From NCBI GenBank assembly GCA_964389375.1, contig CAYMDP010000008.1, positions 1 to 64,000 on the forward strand: DNA of 64,000 bases, read 5' to 3'. Of this stretch, positions 33,734 through 42,316 are shown piece after piece. The notes beneath the pieces are model-generated. The model was not told the DNA's origin. It saw nothing but the letters and a program-made list of their open reading frames with translations, and did not search any database. The DNA is from CAYMDP01 sp964389375. GTDB taxonomy: Bacteria; Bdellovibrionota; Bdellovibrionia; Bdellovibrionales; UBA1609. Each line of letters opens with the position of its first letter. Position 1 is the first letter of the stretch. The translations under genes and the position numbers were made by a program.

Positions 33734-35380
33734 TTACATTTGAGAGTAGTTCGGACCGCTTCCACCTTCACGCGGATTCCAGCGAGGTCCAAGCACATCT
33801 GTAGCTTTGCAATCTACACAGTTTGGAGAATTTACGATCAGTTTATCCCCTTGGCGCTCATAGACTCCGGCTGGACACATTGCTGCGTAAAAATCTGCGA
33901 TCTCAGGAGATACATCTTTTCCAACAGTGAGATGTTGAGGAACGTCATCTCGAGTTTTATTTCCTGAAAGATAAACCGCGTCGACTTTACTTAATCCGAC
34001 TTTTTGTTCAGAGACGGGTGGAGTCACAAATTTTGGATCTTCCGCATCTTCTTGACCGTGATTCGAGTCTCCCGGAAAAGCTCCTCCAGTTAAAGTCATA
34101 AATACAGATTTTACGCCGCCAGTGTAAAAGCCATCCTTAAAGGCGTGGCGCATGTTTCTGACTTTATAAAGATCTTTATAGACGTAAGATTCTTTAAGTT
34201 CATCCTGGTAAGATTTTAGAGCTGCAGCAGACGTATCTTGCGCTTTTAACGCTTTATAAATAGCGCGCGCCGCGAGCATTCCCGATTTCATCGCATAATG
34301 AATTCCCTTAAGTGCAGGGACATTTACAAGTCCTGCAGAATCCCCAAGGATCATCACGCCATCACCGACTAAACTTTCGGGAATGGAATGATAGCCTCCC
34401 TCGGGAATCGTTTTTGCTCCCCATTCAAGGCATTCTCCTCCCTCGAGGATTTTTTTGAAATAAGGATGTTCTTTCATTTTCTGCAACATCTTGTGCACAT
34501 CCGTTTGATGATCGCGGTAGTCCAGTCCGACGACGAGGCCCAGTGCGATGGTGTCGTCCGACAGGGGATAAAGAAAAGATCCACCGAAGGCCTCTTTTGC
34601 TAAAGGCCAGCCCAGGGTGTGAATGATTTCTTTTGGAGATTGTTTGACCTTCCAGATTTCTTTCACTCCCAGTGCGTAGATTTGTTTAAAGCGAGAATTA
34701 ACTTTTTGCCAAGACAAGTAGGCTTGAGACAAAGTTCCTCGACTTCCCTCTGAAAGGACGGTCACTCGAGAGCTGATTTGGGTTGGGGGCATATATTGAC
34801 CACCAGGAGATCCGTCTCGGTTGAGTCCCGCGGCCGTGGTCTTCACTCCAACAATTTTATTGCCTTCTGCATATAAAGATTCTGCCGGAAAGCTTGTAAA
34901 AATATTCACGCCAAGGCCTTCCGCCTTTTCACCAAGCCAACGAACCATTTCGCAAAGAGAGCCGATTTGGTTTCCAGAGTTTTTCATGGTTGGAGGTGTG
35001 GGGATTTGGATGGATCCGGATTCGGTTAATAAGATGACCTTTTCGTGATGTACGGCTCTTCGAAATGGAAAATCTGAATCTTTTAGCTCGGGGAAAAGTT
35101 CACGAAAGGCGACCGGATTGACGACGGCTCCGGACAAAGTGTGGCCACCAAGATGAGAGGCTTTCTCGAGAACGCCGATTTCGATGGGTCCTAGATCAGG
35201 ATCTGCTTTGACTAACTTTGCAAGTTCGATAGCTCCTGCAAGACCCGCGGGGCCGGCCCCAACAAAAACAACATCAAGGGGGACTACGTCTTCTCCAGAA
35301 GGAGTTTCTTTTAGAATCAGTTTATCTATTGGCAGAGGTGCTTGGTGATTTAAGGGTGTGAATTGCTTAGATCCAGTCAT
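33734..35380 (-). CDS. Electron transfer flavoprotein-ubiquinone oxidoreductase
   Basis: 548 residues from the ATG at 35380 (AAGGA upstream); the frame opens 99 bases earlier without support. Passes electrons from ETF to quinone in the membrane. FAD-binding VVFVGAGPAGLAGAIELA, then GGHTLSGAVVNP and GDSAGLVN; the C-terminus has the iron-sulphur section CPAGVYE...NCVDCKATDV. In typical enzymes the last part reads NCVHCKTCDI, so the fourth Cys ligand is Ala here. Pairs functionally with the thiolase as part of fatty-acid oxidation. Confidence 0.93.
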   Translation of the reverse strand: MTGSKQFTPLNHQAPLPIDKLILKETPSGEDVVPLDVVFVGAGPAGLAGAIELAKLVKADPDLGPIEIGVLEKASHLGGHTLSGAVVNPVAFRELFPELKDSDFPFRRAVHHEKVILLTESGSIQIPTPPTMKNSGNQIGSLCEMVRWLGEKAEGLGVNIFTSFPAESLYAEGNKIVGVKTTAAGLNRDGSPGGQYMPPTQISSRVTVLSEGSRGTLSQAYLSWQKVNSRFKQIYALGVKEIWKVKQSPKEIIHTLGWPLAKEAFGGSFLYPLSDDTIALGLVVGLDYRDHQTDVHKMLQKMKEHPYFKKILEGGECLEWGAKTIPEGGYHSIPESLVGDGVMILGDSAGLVNVPALKGIHYAMKSGMLAARAIYKALKAQDTSAAALKSYQDELKESYVYKDLYKVRNMRHAFKDGFYTGGVKSVFMTLTGGAFPGDSNHGQEDAEDPKFVTPPVSEQKVGLSKVDAVYLSGNKTRDDVPQHLTVGKDVSPEIADFYAAMCPAGVYERQGDKLIVNSPNCVDCKATDVLGPRWNPREGGSGPNYSQM

Positions 35381-35527
35381 GATGGCTGTCCTTAAAAGTA
35401 TGTGAGTGGATGAAGTGAAGCTGGTCAAAACTGTAAAGGATAGAGGCAGGATTTGTCTAGATACTTGTGTCTCGACCACAGTCGGATTTTTTCGGTGAGG
35501 CTTATGAGCGGTGGCTTCTGCGAGGCA

Positions 35528-36508
35528 TCAATTTTTGGGGCGAAGCTGCATCATCTCTAAAAGTAGGCCCGTAGATGAAGGGGGCAGGGGATCAACGTAC
35601 TTTTGATCTTCTTTGCCCCCACTCCAGGCATGATCTAGGCCTTCAATTAAAAGCATTTTAAACTTACATTTTTCAGCATCAAAATCGAGACACAGTTGTT
35701 GGAATGAGCGTTTTCCCTCGCGCTTAGTTTCGGATTTAACGGGCGTCAAAATTTGTTTCCGGGCCAATCTTTCTGCCAGCAAGGTGTGATGTTCAAAAAG
35801 GTGTTGGGCATTTGAGGGATGAACAACCTGATCGGCTAATCCTTGGATGACTGTCAGAGATGGGGGACGAAAGGCTTTTTTATCTTCGGCTCGCGAACAA
35901 AAATAGGCCTGCTTCGAGGTCTCTTCACTGCTGCGCTTAGGCCCATCTTTCATCACTTTCGGGCCTTCAACAATATTTTGGGCAGCTGAAAAGCTAACGC
36001 CCGCATGAATCAAGCCCCCTTGAAATCTTTCAGGGTAACAACTCAGCAATACAGAGGCCTCAGCCCCTCCGGCAGAAAGTCCAGTCACAAAGCTGTCCTT
36101 TCTTGGGACATTCAAATTGAGTGAGTCCATAAGGCCAATAATCCATCCGGCTTCGCTCATGTCTCGATGTTGTTGAATCGGGTAAAACCAATTCCAACAA
36201 GATAGACTATTAAAAAATGATGATTGGTATGGAGCCAAAATATAAAATCCGTATTTCGTCGCCGCCTCAGTCAGCGCAATTCCTTCCGAAAACTCGATCC
36301 CATTTTGAAGGCAGCCATGAAGTGCCACGACAAGCTTTGGATTTTTACTTAAAGTGCTAGGAACAAATAGCGAATAAGAGCGGGAGCCCGAGAAGTCGGC
36401 ATACTGTCCCTCTTGCCACTCTGAATATGCAAATTCTGCGAAGGTGAAGTTTAGTAGAAGGACCAAACTGATCAAAGGTAGAAGAAGCGTATGACTTGCT
36501 GTTTTCAT
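35528..36508 (-). CDS. Exported PHB-depolymerase-type esterase (LpqC-like)
   Basis: 326 residues with a signal peptide (about 1-24, ending FTFAEFA). Oxyanion loop VALHGCLQNG, nucleophile TGLSAGGAEA, acid strand VIQGLADQVVHP and EGLDHAWSGG with the catalytic His are all present, as in extracellular PHB depolymerases and feruloyl-esterase relatives. Substrate not deducible. Secreted hydrolase, fitting the other exported enzymes nearby. Confidence 0.9.
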   Translation of the reverse strand: MKTASHTLLLPLISLVLLLNFTFAEFAYSEWQEGQYADFSGSRSYSLFVPSTLSKNPKLVVALHGCLQNGIEFSEGIALTEAATKYGFYILAPYQSSFFNSLSCWNWFYPIQQHRDMSEAGWIIGLMDSLNLNVPRKDSFVTGLSAGGAEASVLLSCYPERFQGGLIHAGVSFSAAQNIVEGPKVMKDGPKRSSEETSKQAYFCSRAEDKKAFRPPSLTVIQGLADQVVHPSNAQHLFEHHTLLAERLARKQILTPVKSETKREGKRSFQQLCLDFDAEKCKFKMLLIEGLDHAWSGGKEDQKYVDPLPPSSTGLLLEMMQLRPKN

Positions 36509-36581
36509 GGTGAGAGAGGCTAACTAAAATTAGGTTCATTTTAAAGGTCAATTGTGGGATGCTCTTGTTTCAAGGGGCTTC

Positions 36582-37391
36582 ATGGCAATTTTTCATTTTA
36601 AAGATCTGAACCTAGCCTACCGTCTTTTACCTCGGGCCTTCCCGAATGATCTGTTGTTGCTTCAGGGGCCATTTGTGACCGCGGACTGGTGGGAGCCATT
36701 CTTGACGGAAGTGGGACAGGTGGGGGTCGGCAAAAAATGGACCGGGAAGATTGCATTGATTGACTGGCCCGGTTTTGGGCAAAGCTTTCCTCCAAAATCA
36801 AACTTGGATCTTTCGCTTGAGACTTTGGCTCCGGCATTACTGGCTTTGTGTAAGGGCTTAGGACTTAGTGAGATCCGTATGCTTGGACATTCTTTGGGCA
36901 GTTTGATTGGTTTGAAGGCTATTTTAAAATCACCAGATCTTTTTCAGTCGGCAACACTGTTAAACCCTTTTCCGATGTCTGGAGGCTTGAAGCTTGCCCC
37001 AGTGAATGAACTTTTCCAAAGACTTTCCAAAGATTCCAGCGAGTTGACTCAGATCCTTCAAGCGATGCTGTATGGGGTGAAAGTTTCGGACGAGTTAAAG
37101 AACAAGCTGTTTCAATCCGCAGAAGCAATTCATCCACAGGTTTGGAAGTTGATGCCTCCGGTAGAGGATTTGAATTCTTTTAAATCTCAGCTTCGGGGCC
37201 TGGACAAGCCAGTCAGTATTATTCAAGGCGAGTTTGATACCTTTCATCCTAAAACTTCTGCGAAAGAGTGGCAGGCCTTGTTTTTAGATGTTCAATACCG
37301 CGAGCTGCAAGTTTTAGGACATTGCCCCCATATCGAGAACCCAGCTTTGCTGGTTAAAACTTATTTCGAACTTCAGGGGATCACTTTTTGA
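36582..37391 (+). CDS. Alpha/beta hydrolase
   Basis: 269 residues from the ATG at 36582 with AAGGGG four bases upstream. DWPGFGQSFPP, the elbow MLGHSLGSLIGL and the terminal LGHCPHIENP give the fold and a plausible Ser-Asp-His triad (Asp near QGEFDTFHP). No signal peptide. Its 3' end overlaps ppk1, on the other strand, by 19 bases. Substrate unknown. Confidence 0.85.
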   Translation: MAIFHFKDLNLAYRLLPRAFPNDLLLLQGPFVTADWWEPFLTEVGQVGVGKKWTGKIALIDWPGFGQSFPPKSNLDLSLETLAPALLALCKGLGLSEIRMLGHSLGSLIGLKAILKSPDLFQSATLLNPFPMSGGLKLAPVNELFQRLSKDSSELTQILQAMLYGVKVSDELKNKLFQSAEAIHPQVWKLMPPVEDLNSFKSQLRGLDKPVSIIQGEFDTFHPKTSAKEWQALFLDVQYRELQVLGHCPHIENPALLVKTYFELQGITF

Positions 37392-39496
37392 CCGAAGGCC
37401 TGTTTTGCAAGCTGAGCAATATCTGCGGCTCGCTTGGCCAGAAGATCTTGAGAGCTCAAATTTTGTTCTTCCGTTTGAGGTGTTCTTAAGTGGTAATTCC
37501 CCTCTTGATCCATGTCCCAGGCTGAGCGCTGATCTTGAAGCAGAGTATTCAGGGTCTCCCATATTTTCATTCTGTTGGCAGCTTCCTCAACAGGAGTGAC
37601 CACTTCAACACGGGCTTCAAGATTTCGTCTCATCCAGTCCGCAGAGCCGATAAAAAATCTTCCGTCTGTCTCGTCGGCTGCAGCATTGCGAAAATAAAAA
37701 ACTCTCGAATGTTCAAGAAAGGGACCAATGACCGAAATCAGACGAATATTCTCACTTAAACCTTGAAGTTGGGGACGTAAGCAAGAAAAACCGCGGATGA
37801 TTAAATCCACTTGAACCCCATTTCGAGAGGCCTCATACAAAGCTTCAATCATGTCTTTATCTCCAAGGTTGTTGCACTTGGCGATGATTCTTGCGGGACG
37901 CTGTTGTTTTGCATTTTCAATTTCATTCTGAATCAAATTTAAGAAACTACTTTTTAGATTAATTGGAGAGACCAAAAGCTCTTTGTAATCTGTTTTTAAA
38001 GATCGTCCAGTGAGGTAATGAAAAACTTCGACGACTTCTCGACTGATTTGGGGCTTACAGGTCAGTAGACCGAAGTCGGTGTAGAGTTTGGCGGTCTGAG
38101 GATGATAATTTCCCGTTCCAATATGAACGTAAGATCTAAACTCATCTTTTTCACGGCGCACGACGAGAGCAAGCTTTGAGTGTGTCTTTAATCCGATAAT
38201 TCCGTAGACCACATGCACGCCGGCTTTCTCCATGGCCTGTGCCCAATAGATGTTCCGCTCTTCGTCAAAGCGCGCTTTTAATTCGACCAGACAGACCACT
38301 TGCTTTCCCTCTTCGGCCGCTTTGATCAAAGAGGCCACGATGGGACTTTCTTCGCTGGTCCGGTACAAGGTCATTTTAATAGCAACAACATCCGGGTCGG
38401 AAGCCGCCGTTCGAATAAAGCGTTCAATGCTTGTCGTAAAGCTTTCGAAAGGGTGGTGGATCAGGAGGTCTGAGTTTCGAATCGCCTGAAAGATATTTAA
38501 ATTTTCATCGTGCAGGGGTGGCAGAGTGACGGGTGTCCAAGGCCGACTACGAAGATGAGCAAGGCTTAAACTTGCGATAGGCTGAAGCTGTTTAAACTCT
38601 AAGGGCAAAGGAGAGGAGAAAATATCTTCAGGGGTCAGATTCAGCTCGTCGACTAAAAAATCTAAAAGCCAAGGGTTGGCGTCGGGACCATGCTCAAGAC
38701 GGACGATCTCGGCAAAACGCCTTTGTTTTACTTCTTCTTCGATCATCTCCAGAAGGTCTTCGGCACCCTCGTCATCGGTCTCGATATCCACATTGCGGGT
38801 CACTCGAAAAGCCATCGAATTTTGAATTTGCATCTTTGGAAATAGATCCGCAAGATGTGCTCGCACTAAGGTCAGGCAGCTGATCATCCTAAATTCAGTG
38901 TCGGGCCCAGGGATCTTAATCCAGCTTGGAAAAAATTCTGGGATTTTGATTCGAGCAAACAGAAGATCCTCTTCATTTGGAACCTTCAGCGAAACTGCTA
39001 ACGACATCGAAAGATTTGAGATCAATGGGAAGGGGTGACCAATATCCACAGCCATGGGGGTCAAAACGGGGAATATCTTTTCCGAGAAGGTTTGTTTTGC
39101 CCAAACTTTTTCTTCTTCAGTGAGTTCGTTCCAGTCTAAAAGAAAAATTCCCGATTTGGCGAGCTCTGGGATCAGGTGATTTTCACACAGGGCTTCGACA
39201 TCTTCGTTAAGGGACAAAACTTTGGTGCGGATCAGGGACAGCTGCTCGGTGGGATTAAGCCCATCCAAAGAATGGGCAGAAACTCCTGCAAGGGCTTGAC
39301 GTTTAAGGCCGCCTACTCGCTTCATAAAAAATTCGTCTAAATTGGAATGGAAAATATTAAAAAATCGGACCCGGTCTAAAATGGGATTTCGATCGTCGGT
39401 GGATTGATAAAGAACGCGCTTGTTGAATTTCAACAGACCAATTTCGCGATTCAAATATTTTTGCGTACTAGTGCTCTGATCCAAGGTGTTCCTCAA
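37373..39496 (-). CDS. ppk1: Polyphosphate kinase 1
   Basis: 707 residues. Reversibly makes polyphosphate from ATP. RYLNREIG-type opening (QKYLNREIGLLKFNKRV), IFHSNLDEFFMKRVGG, YRTSEESPIVASLIKAA, and the autophosphorylated His in GLKTHSKLALVVRR; the second His is in PFLEHSRVFYF. Normal length. Starts with TTG and no clear ribosome-binding site; TATGAT or TATAAA lies 10-20 bases upstream. The patatin gene lies 44 bases further upstream on the same strand and may be cotranscribed. Confidence 0.96.
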   Translation of the reverse strand: MRNTLDQSTSTQKYLNREIGLLKFNKRVLYQSTDDRNPILDRVRFFNIFHSNLDEFFMKRVGGLKRQALAGVSAHSLDGLNPTEQLSLIRTKVLSLNEDVEALCENHLIPELAKSGIFLLDWNELTEEEKVWAKQTFSEKIFPVLTPMAVDIGHPFPLISNLSMSLAVSLKVPNEEDLLFARIKIPEFFPSWIKIPGPDTEFRMISCLTLVRAHLADLFPKMQIQNSMAFRVTRNVDIETDDEGAEDLLEMIEEEVKQRRFAEIVRLEHGPDANPWLLDFLVDELNLTPEDIFSSPLPLEFKQLQPIASLSLAHLRSRPWTPVTLPPLHDENLNIFQAIRNSDLLIHHPFESFTTSIERFIRTAASDPDVVAIKMTLYRTSEESPIVASLIKAAEEGKQVVCLVELKARFDEERNIYWAQAMEKAGVHVVYGIIGLKTHSKLALVVRREKDEFRSYVHIGTGNYHPQTAKLYTDFGLLTCKPQISREVVEVFHYLTGRSLKTDYKELLVSPINLKSSFLNLIQNEIENAKQQRPARIIAKCNNLGDKDMIEALYEASRNGVQVDLIIRGFSCLRPQLQGLSENIRLISVIGPFLEHSRVFYFRNAAADETDGRFFIGSADWMRRNLEARVEVVTPVEEAANRMKIWETLNTLLQDQRSAWDMDQEGNYHLRTPQTEEQNLSSQDLLAKRAADIAQLAKQAFGQKVIP

Positions 39497-39540
39497 TTGG
39501 ACACAGTTTATATCATAGCTTTGAGTCTAGTGAGTCAGGA

Positions 39541-40710
39541 TTAGGTCTGGATGGAAGGCGCTTCACTCTGGTCTAAAAAAGTTTCAATTTCGGCCCGGCG
39601 ATCCATCGCGTCTTTGTAGCCTAAATCGACCAATGTGGAGCAATATCCGGGTTCAAATAAAAGGTAGCTTAAAAGCTCAGCAGTTTCTTCTGAAGTCCCA
39701 AGGCCCTGAAGTAAGAAGCGGATAATCTTGGGTAGATCGTCTTCGCGGCTTTGGGCAAGGGCAGCAAGACTTTTTGAGGGGTGGATATAAAGGGCCCGGA
39801 TCGGTTGATAGCGAGTTTCAAGGCCTGCACTCTTCATCTGCTCGACCGTCTGATTTATGATCGTCAGTCGCTCCAGATCAATTTCTACAGCATCCATAAA
39901 GATCGAGTTGATTAAAACGGATAGCACTCGGCCCAAAGAAGGCTGAAGAATTTTTCCATTAGTCAGGTCCATCTCTGTCCGTCTACGCACCCCAACGATC
40001 AACATATTTTTTGCGCCCATATGAATGGCGGGACTTAAAGGGGCCATATTTCTAAGGCAGCCATCTCCGAAGTGTCGATCCTCAATAGGCCAGGGCGGAA
40101 AAAATATGGGAATCGAGCTTGAGGCCATGACATGGTCAACATTGATTTTTGCTTCAAGACTGATGCGATTTGCACTTTTCCACATTGGGAATGACTGTGC
40201 GCTTTCAACAAAGGTGACTCCCAGAGACGTCGAATAATCCGTTGCAGAGATCGCAACAGCATTAAGACGTCCTGCCGAAATATTGCCGCGGATTTTATCA
40301 AATGAGATCGATTTTAATAGAAGGTTTCGAAGGGGACTTGTGTTTAGTAATCCAACAGTTAAAGGTCGAAGCCGAGAGTTTAGACCGCCAAGACTGACGC
40401 CGCGAACCAGTTTAAGAGCGTTTCTGGTAACACTTCCATAATCCGTCTCAAAAACATCTTCGGCTCGAATGTTTCTCCAAACTTCACAAAGTTCTTTCGT
40501 TGTCGAATCTAAATCTTCGATTCCAGAAGCCAGGTGAGAGACATTGATTGCGCCAGCACTGACTCCTGCTAGGGTTCTAAAAACTCGCAGTTGATTTTTT
40601 TTAGCCGCAAGTTCATAGATTGCGCGAATCACGCCGGCCTGAAAGGCCCCGCGTGCACCACCGCCGGATAAAACCAAGCAGCTTTGATCTGGATTAGACT
40701 GATCGGCCAT
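39541..40710 (-). CDS. Patatin-like phospholipase
   Basis: 389 residues. Glycine-rich loop LVLSGGGARGAFQAGV, nucleophile GVSAGA, and the catalytic Asp in FGDGCLRN (DGA/DGG is usual; here DGC). No signal peptide. Acts on lipids or acyl esters; the group includes bacterial cytoplasmic and injected phospholipases. C-terminal helical part (about 250-389) is not in the core domain. Same strand as ppk1, 44 bases upstream of it. Confidence 0.92.
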   Translation of the reverse strand: MADQSNPDQSCLVLSGGGARGAFQAGVIRAIYELAAKKNQLRVFRTLAGVSAGAINVSHLASGIEDLDSTTKELCEVWRNIRAEDVFETDYGSVTRNALKLVRGVSLGGLNSRLRPLTVGLLNTSPLRNLLLKSISFDKIRGNISAGRLNAVAISATDYSTSLGVTFVESAQSFPMWKSANRISLEAKINVDHVMASSSIPIFFPPWPIEDRHFGDGCLRNMAPLSPAIHMGAKNMLIVGVRRRTEMDLTNGKILQPSLGRVLSVLINSIFMDAVEIDLERLTIINQTVEQMKSAGLETRYQPIRALYIHPSKSLAALAQSREDDLPKIIRFLLQGLGTSEETAELLSYLLFEPGYCSTLVDLGYKDAMDRRAEIETFLDQSEAPSIQT

Positions 40711-40760
40711 GAAGCTTTAGGCCCTCCAGTCTTCAAGCATGGGGTAAAAAAAATGGAGTG

Positions 40761-41636
40761 TCAAAAGTCCTGAATATGCTGGACTAGGTCTGGATGGTCG
40801 ATGAAGGGGTTACGAACTTGCTGCACTCTAAAAATCTCTTCGTGGCGCGTTCTTTCATACTCGTCTACTGGATCGATTTTATGCCACTCTCTTAGCTCTT
40901 CTTCTTCCCCATCTTCGATTTCGAGTTGATATCGAGTGGCGAAGTAGAAAATGGCTCGAGCGACATTTCCTTTATGGCTTCGCGGGGGTTCAAAGACAAG
41001 GCTGCTTGGGTCCCTGCGTGCAAGGCCTCGTTTCGAATCGGGGCAAGTCGATGTTCTGGAAGTTTGAACGACTCCGAAAGGCAAGTTTCCCCTTTGGGTG
41101 TTGGTGCTTGCCGTCGTTGGAAAGAGGGCATGAAGATCTGATTTTTGTAAGCCCGTCTCGTAGTTACGATTGAATCGACTCTGGGGCCAAGTGTGCTCAG
41201 CATTGATGACTCGTGGGTCAGGTGTGCGACCAGGTCCTGGGCCTTGGTTTTTTGGAAAATCAGCAGAACTGTATTCGATGTTGCAATAGACACAGCTGAT
41301 AAAATACTTGGAGCCTTTTTTATTTAAGTGAAGAGTGCCAAACAATTCTTTTCGGGCAGAGTTATAAGAAAAATATTGGTGAGAGACGCAGTCTTGATTT
41401 GCGGGGCAGCGCTCAAGAATCAAATCGCCTTTTCCATTCTGCGGTATATGAAAGCGCGAAAGAATCCGGTAGAGCTTGTCTTTTAGTACTTCGTCCAAGG
41501 CTTCATTTTGATTTTGAGTCTGAAGTAAAGAAAACTCGGAATAAAATTCGTCACCGTAATAGGGGATTTTTGGATTGAGGCCCGCAAAGCTAGTGCTAGT
41601 CCACAGAAACAGAGCAATAAGCAGGTGAAGTCTCAT
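40761..41636 (-). CDS. Exported endonuclease I (NucM/EndA family)
   Basis: 291 residues with signal peptide MRLHLLIALFLWTSTSFAG. The His-Me-finger motif reads NAEHTWPQSRFN, then KSDLHALFPT and the later HKGNVARAIFYF typical of the family. Cleaves DNA without sequence preference, in the periplasm or outside; several cysteines probably form disulphides. In predators such nucleases serve digestion of prey DNA, which is inference here. Confidence 0.93.
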   Translation of the reverse strand: MRLHLLIALFLWTSTSFAGLNPKIPYYGDEFYSEFSLLQTQNQNEALDEVLKDKLYRILSRFHIPQNGKGDLILERCPANQDCVSHQYFSYNSARKELFGTLHLNKKGSKYFISCVYCNIEYSSADFPKNQGPGPGRTPDPRVINAEHTWPQSRFNRNYETGLQKSDLHALFPTTASTNTQRGNLPFGVVQTSRTSTCPDSKRGLARRDPSSLVFEPPRSHKGNVARAIFYFATRYQLEIEDGEEEELREWHKIDPVDEYERTRHEEIFRVQQVRNPFIDHPDLVQHIQDF

Positions 41637-41737
41637 GAACCCTCCATAGTTTTCAGAGATTCCTGAGCTTCAGTTTATGCAGTTTTGTTATGTTGGCGGC
41701 AATTCACGTACAATACAGACCAAATCTTGACCTAAAA

Positions 41738-42040
41738 CTAGACTTTAGTCCTTGGATTGTGGATATCTTGAATCAAAACAAAGGGGCTGATGATTAAAAA
41801 ATAGAACTTAGGAGATCGAGCTTCAAAGTCTTCGACATCTTCTAGCCCTGGCTTTTTAATCCAATTTTTTTGAATCAATTTTTCGACCTCTTCTTTTTTG
41901 TCTTCGGCTAAAAGAAGACCCACATCGACCATGTCGAGGTTGTGGTCGACCAGGACAAGAGATCCTCTTGTCAAGTGGGTTTTCAAGTCTGCCCAGTCCA
42001 CTTCGCACAGTTCTTCAGCAAGCTTCTTTTTTAAGTCCAT
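41738..42040 (-). CDS. DUF2288 family protein
   Basis: 100 residues. Pattern KLAEELCEVDWADLKTHLTRGSLVLVD, LDMVDVGLLLAED and the terminal SPFVLIQD match the DUF2288 family of small proteins of unknown function. Its start codon lies directly against a fold-back element, which therefore supplies the leader of its mRNA (AGGACAG about 8 bases before the ATG). Confidence 0.78.
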   Translation of the reverse strand: MDLKKKLAEELCEVDWADLKTHLTRGSLVLVDHNLDMVDVGLLLAEDKKEEVEKLIQKNWIKKPGLEDVEDFEARSPKFYFLIISPFVLIQDIHNPRTKV

Positions 42041-42214
42041 TTAGGATCTGTCCTCATTTCGCCGTACCTCTAATTCGTTTAATTTTGAGTCGGAGCTTCG
42101 TTGCTCCTCCTCGAATTGCCCGAGGGCAGTCCTTCGTCGTCGCGCCTCGCTCCACCTCAAACTAAAACAAATTAGAGGCACGGCGAAATGAGGACAGACC
42201 CTAGGATCTGTCCT
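42041..42214. repeat. Long fold-back element with terminal direct repeats
   Basis: Arms of 49 bases (42041-42089 and 42156-42204) are complementary with a few mismatches; core CTCATTTCGCCGT...ACCTCTAATT. A 12-base word AGGATCTGTCCT occurs at both ends in direct orientation (42043-42054, 42203-42214). The centre holds a GGAGC/GCTCC hairpin. GAAATGAGGACAGACCC within it resembles termini of REP-type (RAYT-associated) repeats. Confidence 0.88.
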
Positions 42215-42316
42215 TTTTTGAGTCTGGCGCCCTTGCGCATTTTAAATTTTTAACGGCATATTTTCTTTTTGGGTAGAATATTATTTACTTGTTCGAGCTC
42301 AGCTGGTTAAGGTTCA

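Noticed and set aside
42041..42214. CRISPR array or att site
   Set aside because: Arms are inverted, not regularly spaced direct repeats, and no tRNA or integrase is adjacent.
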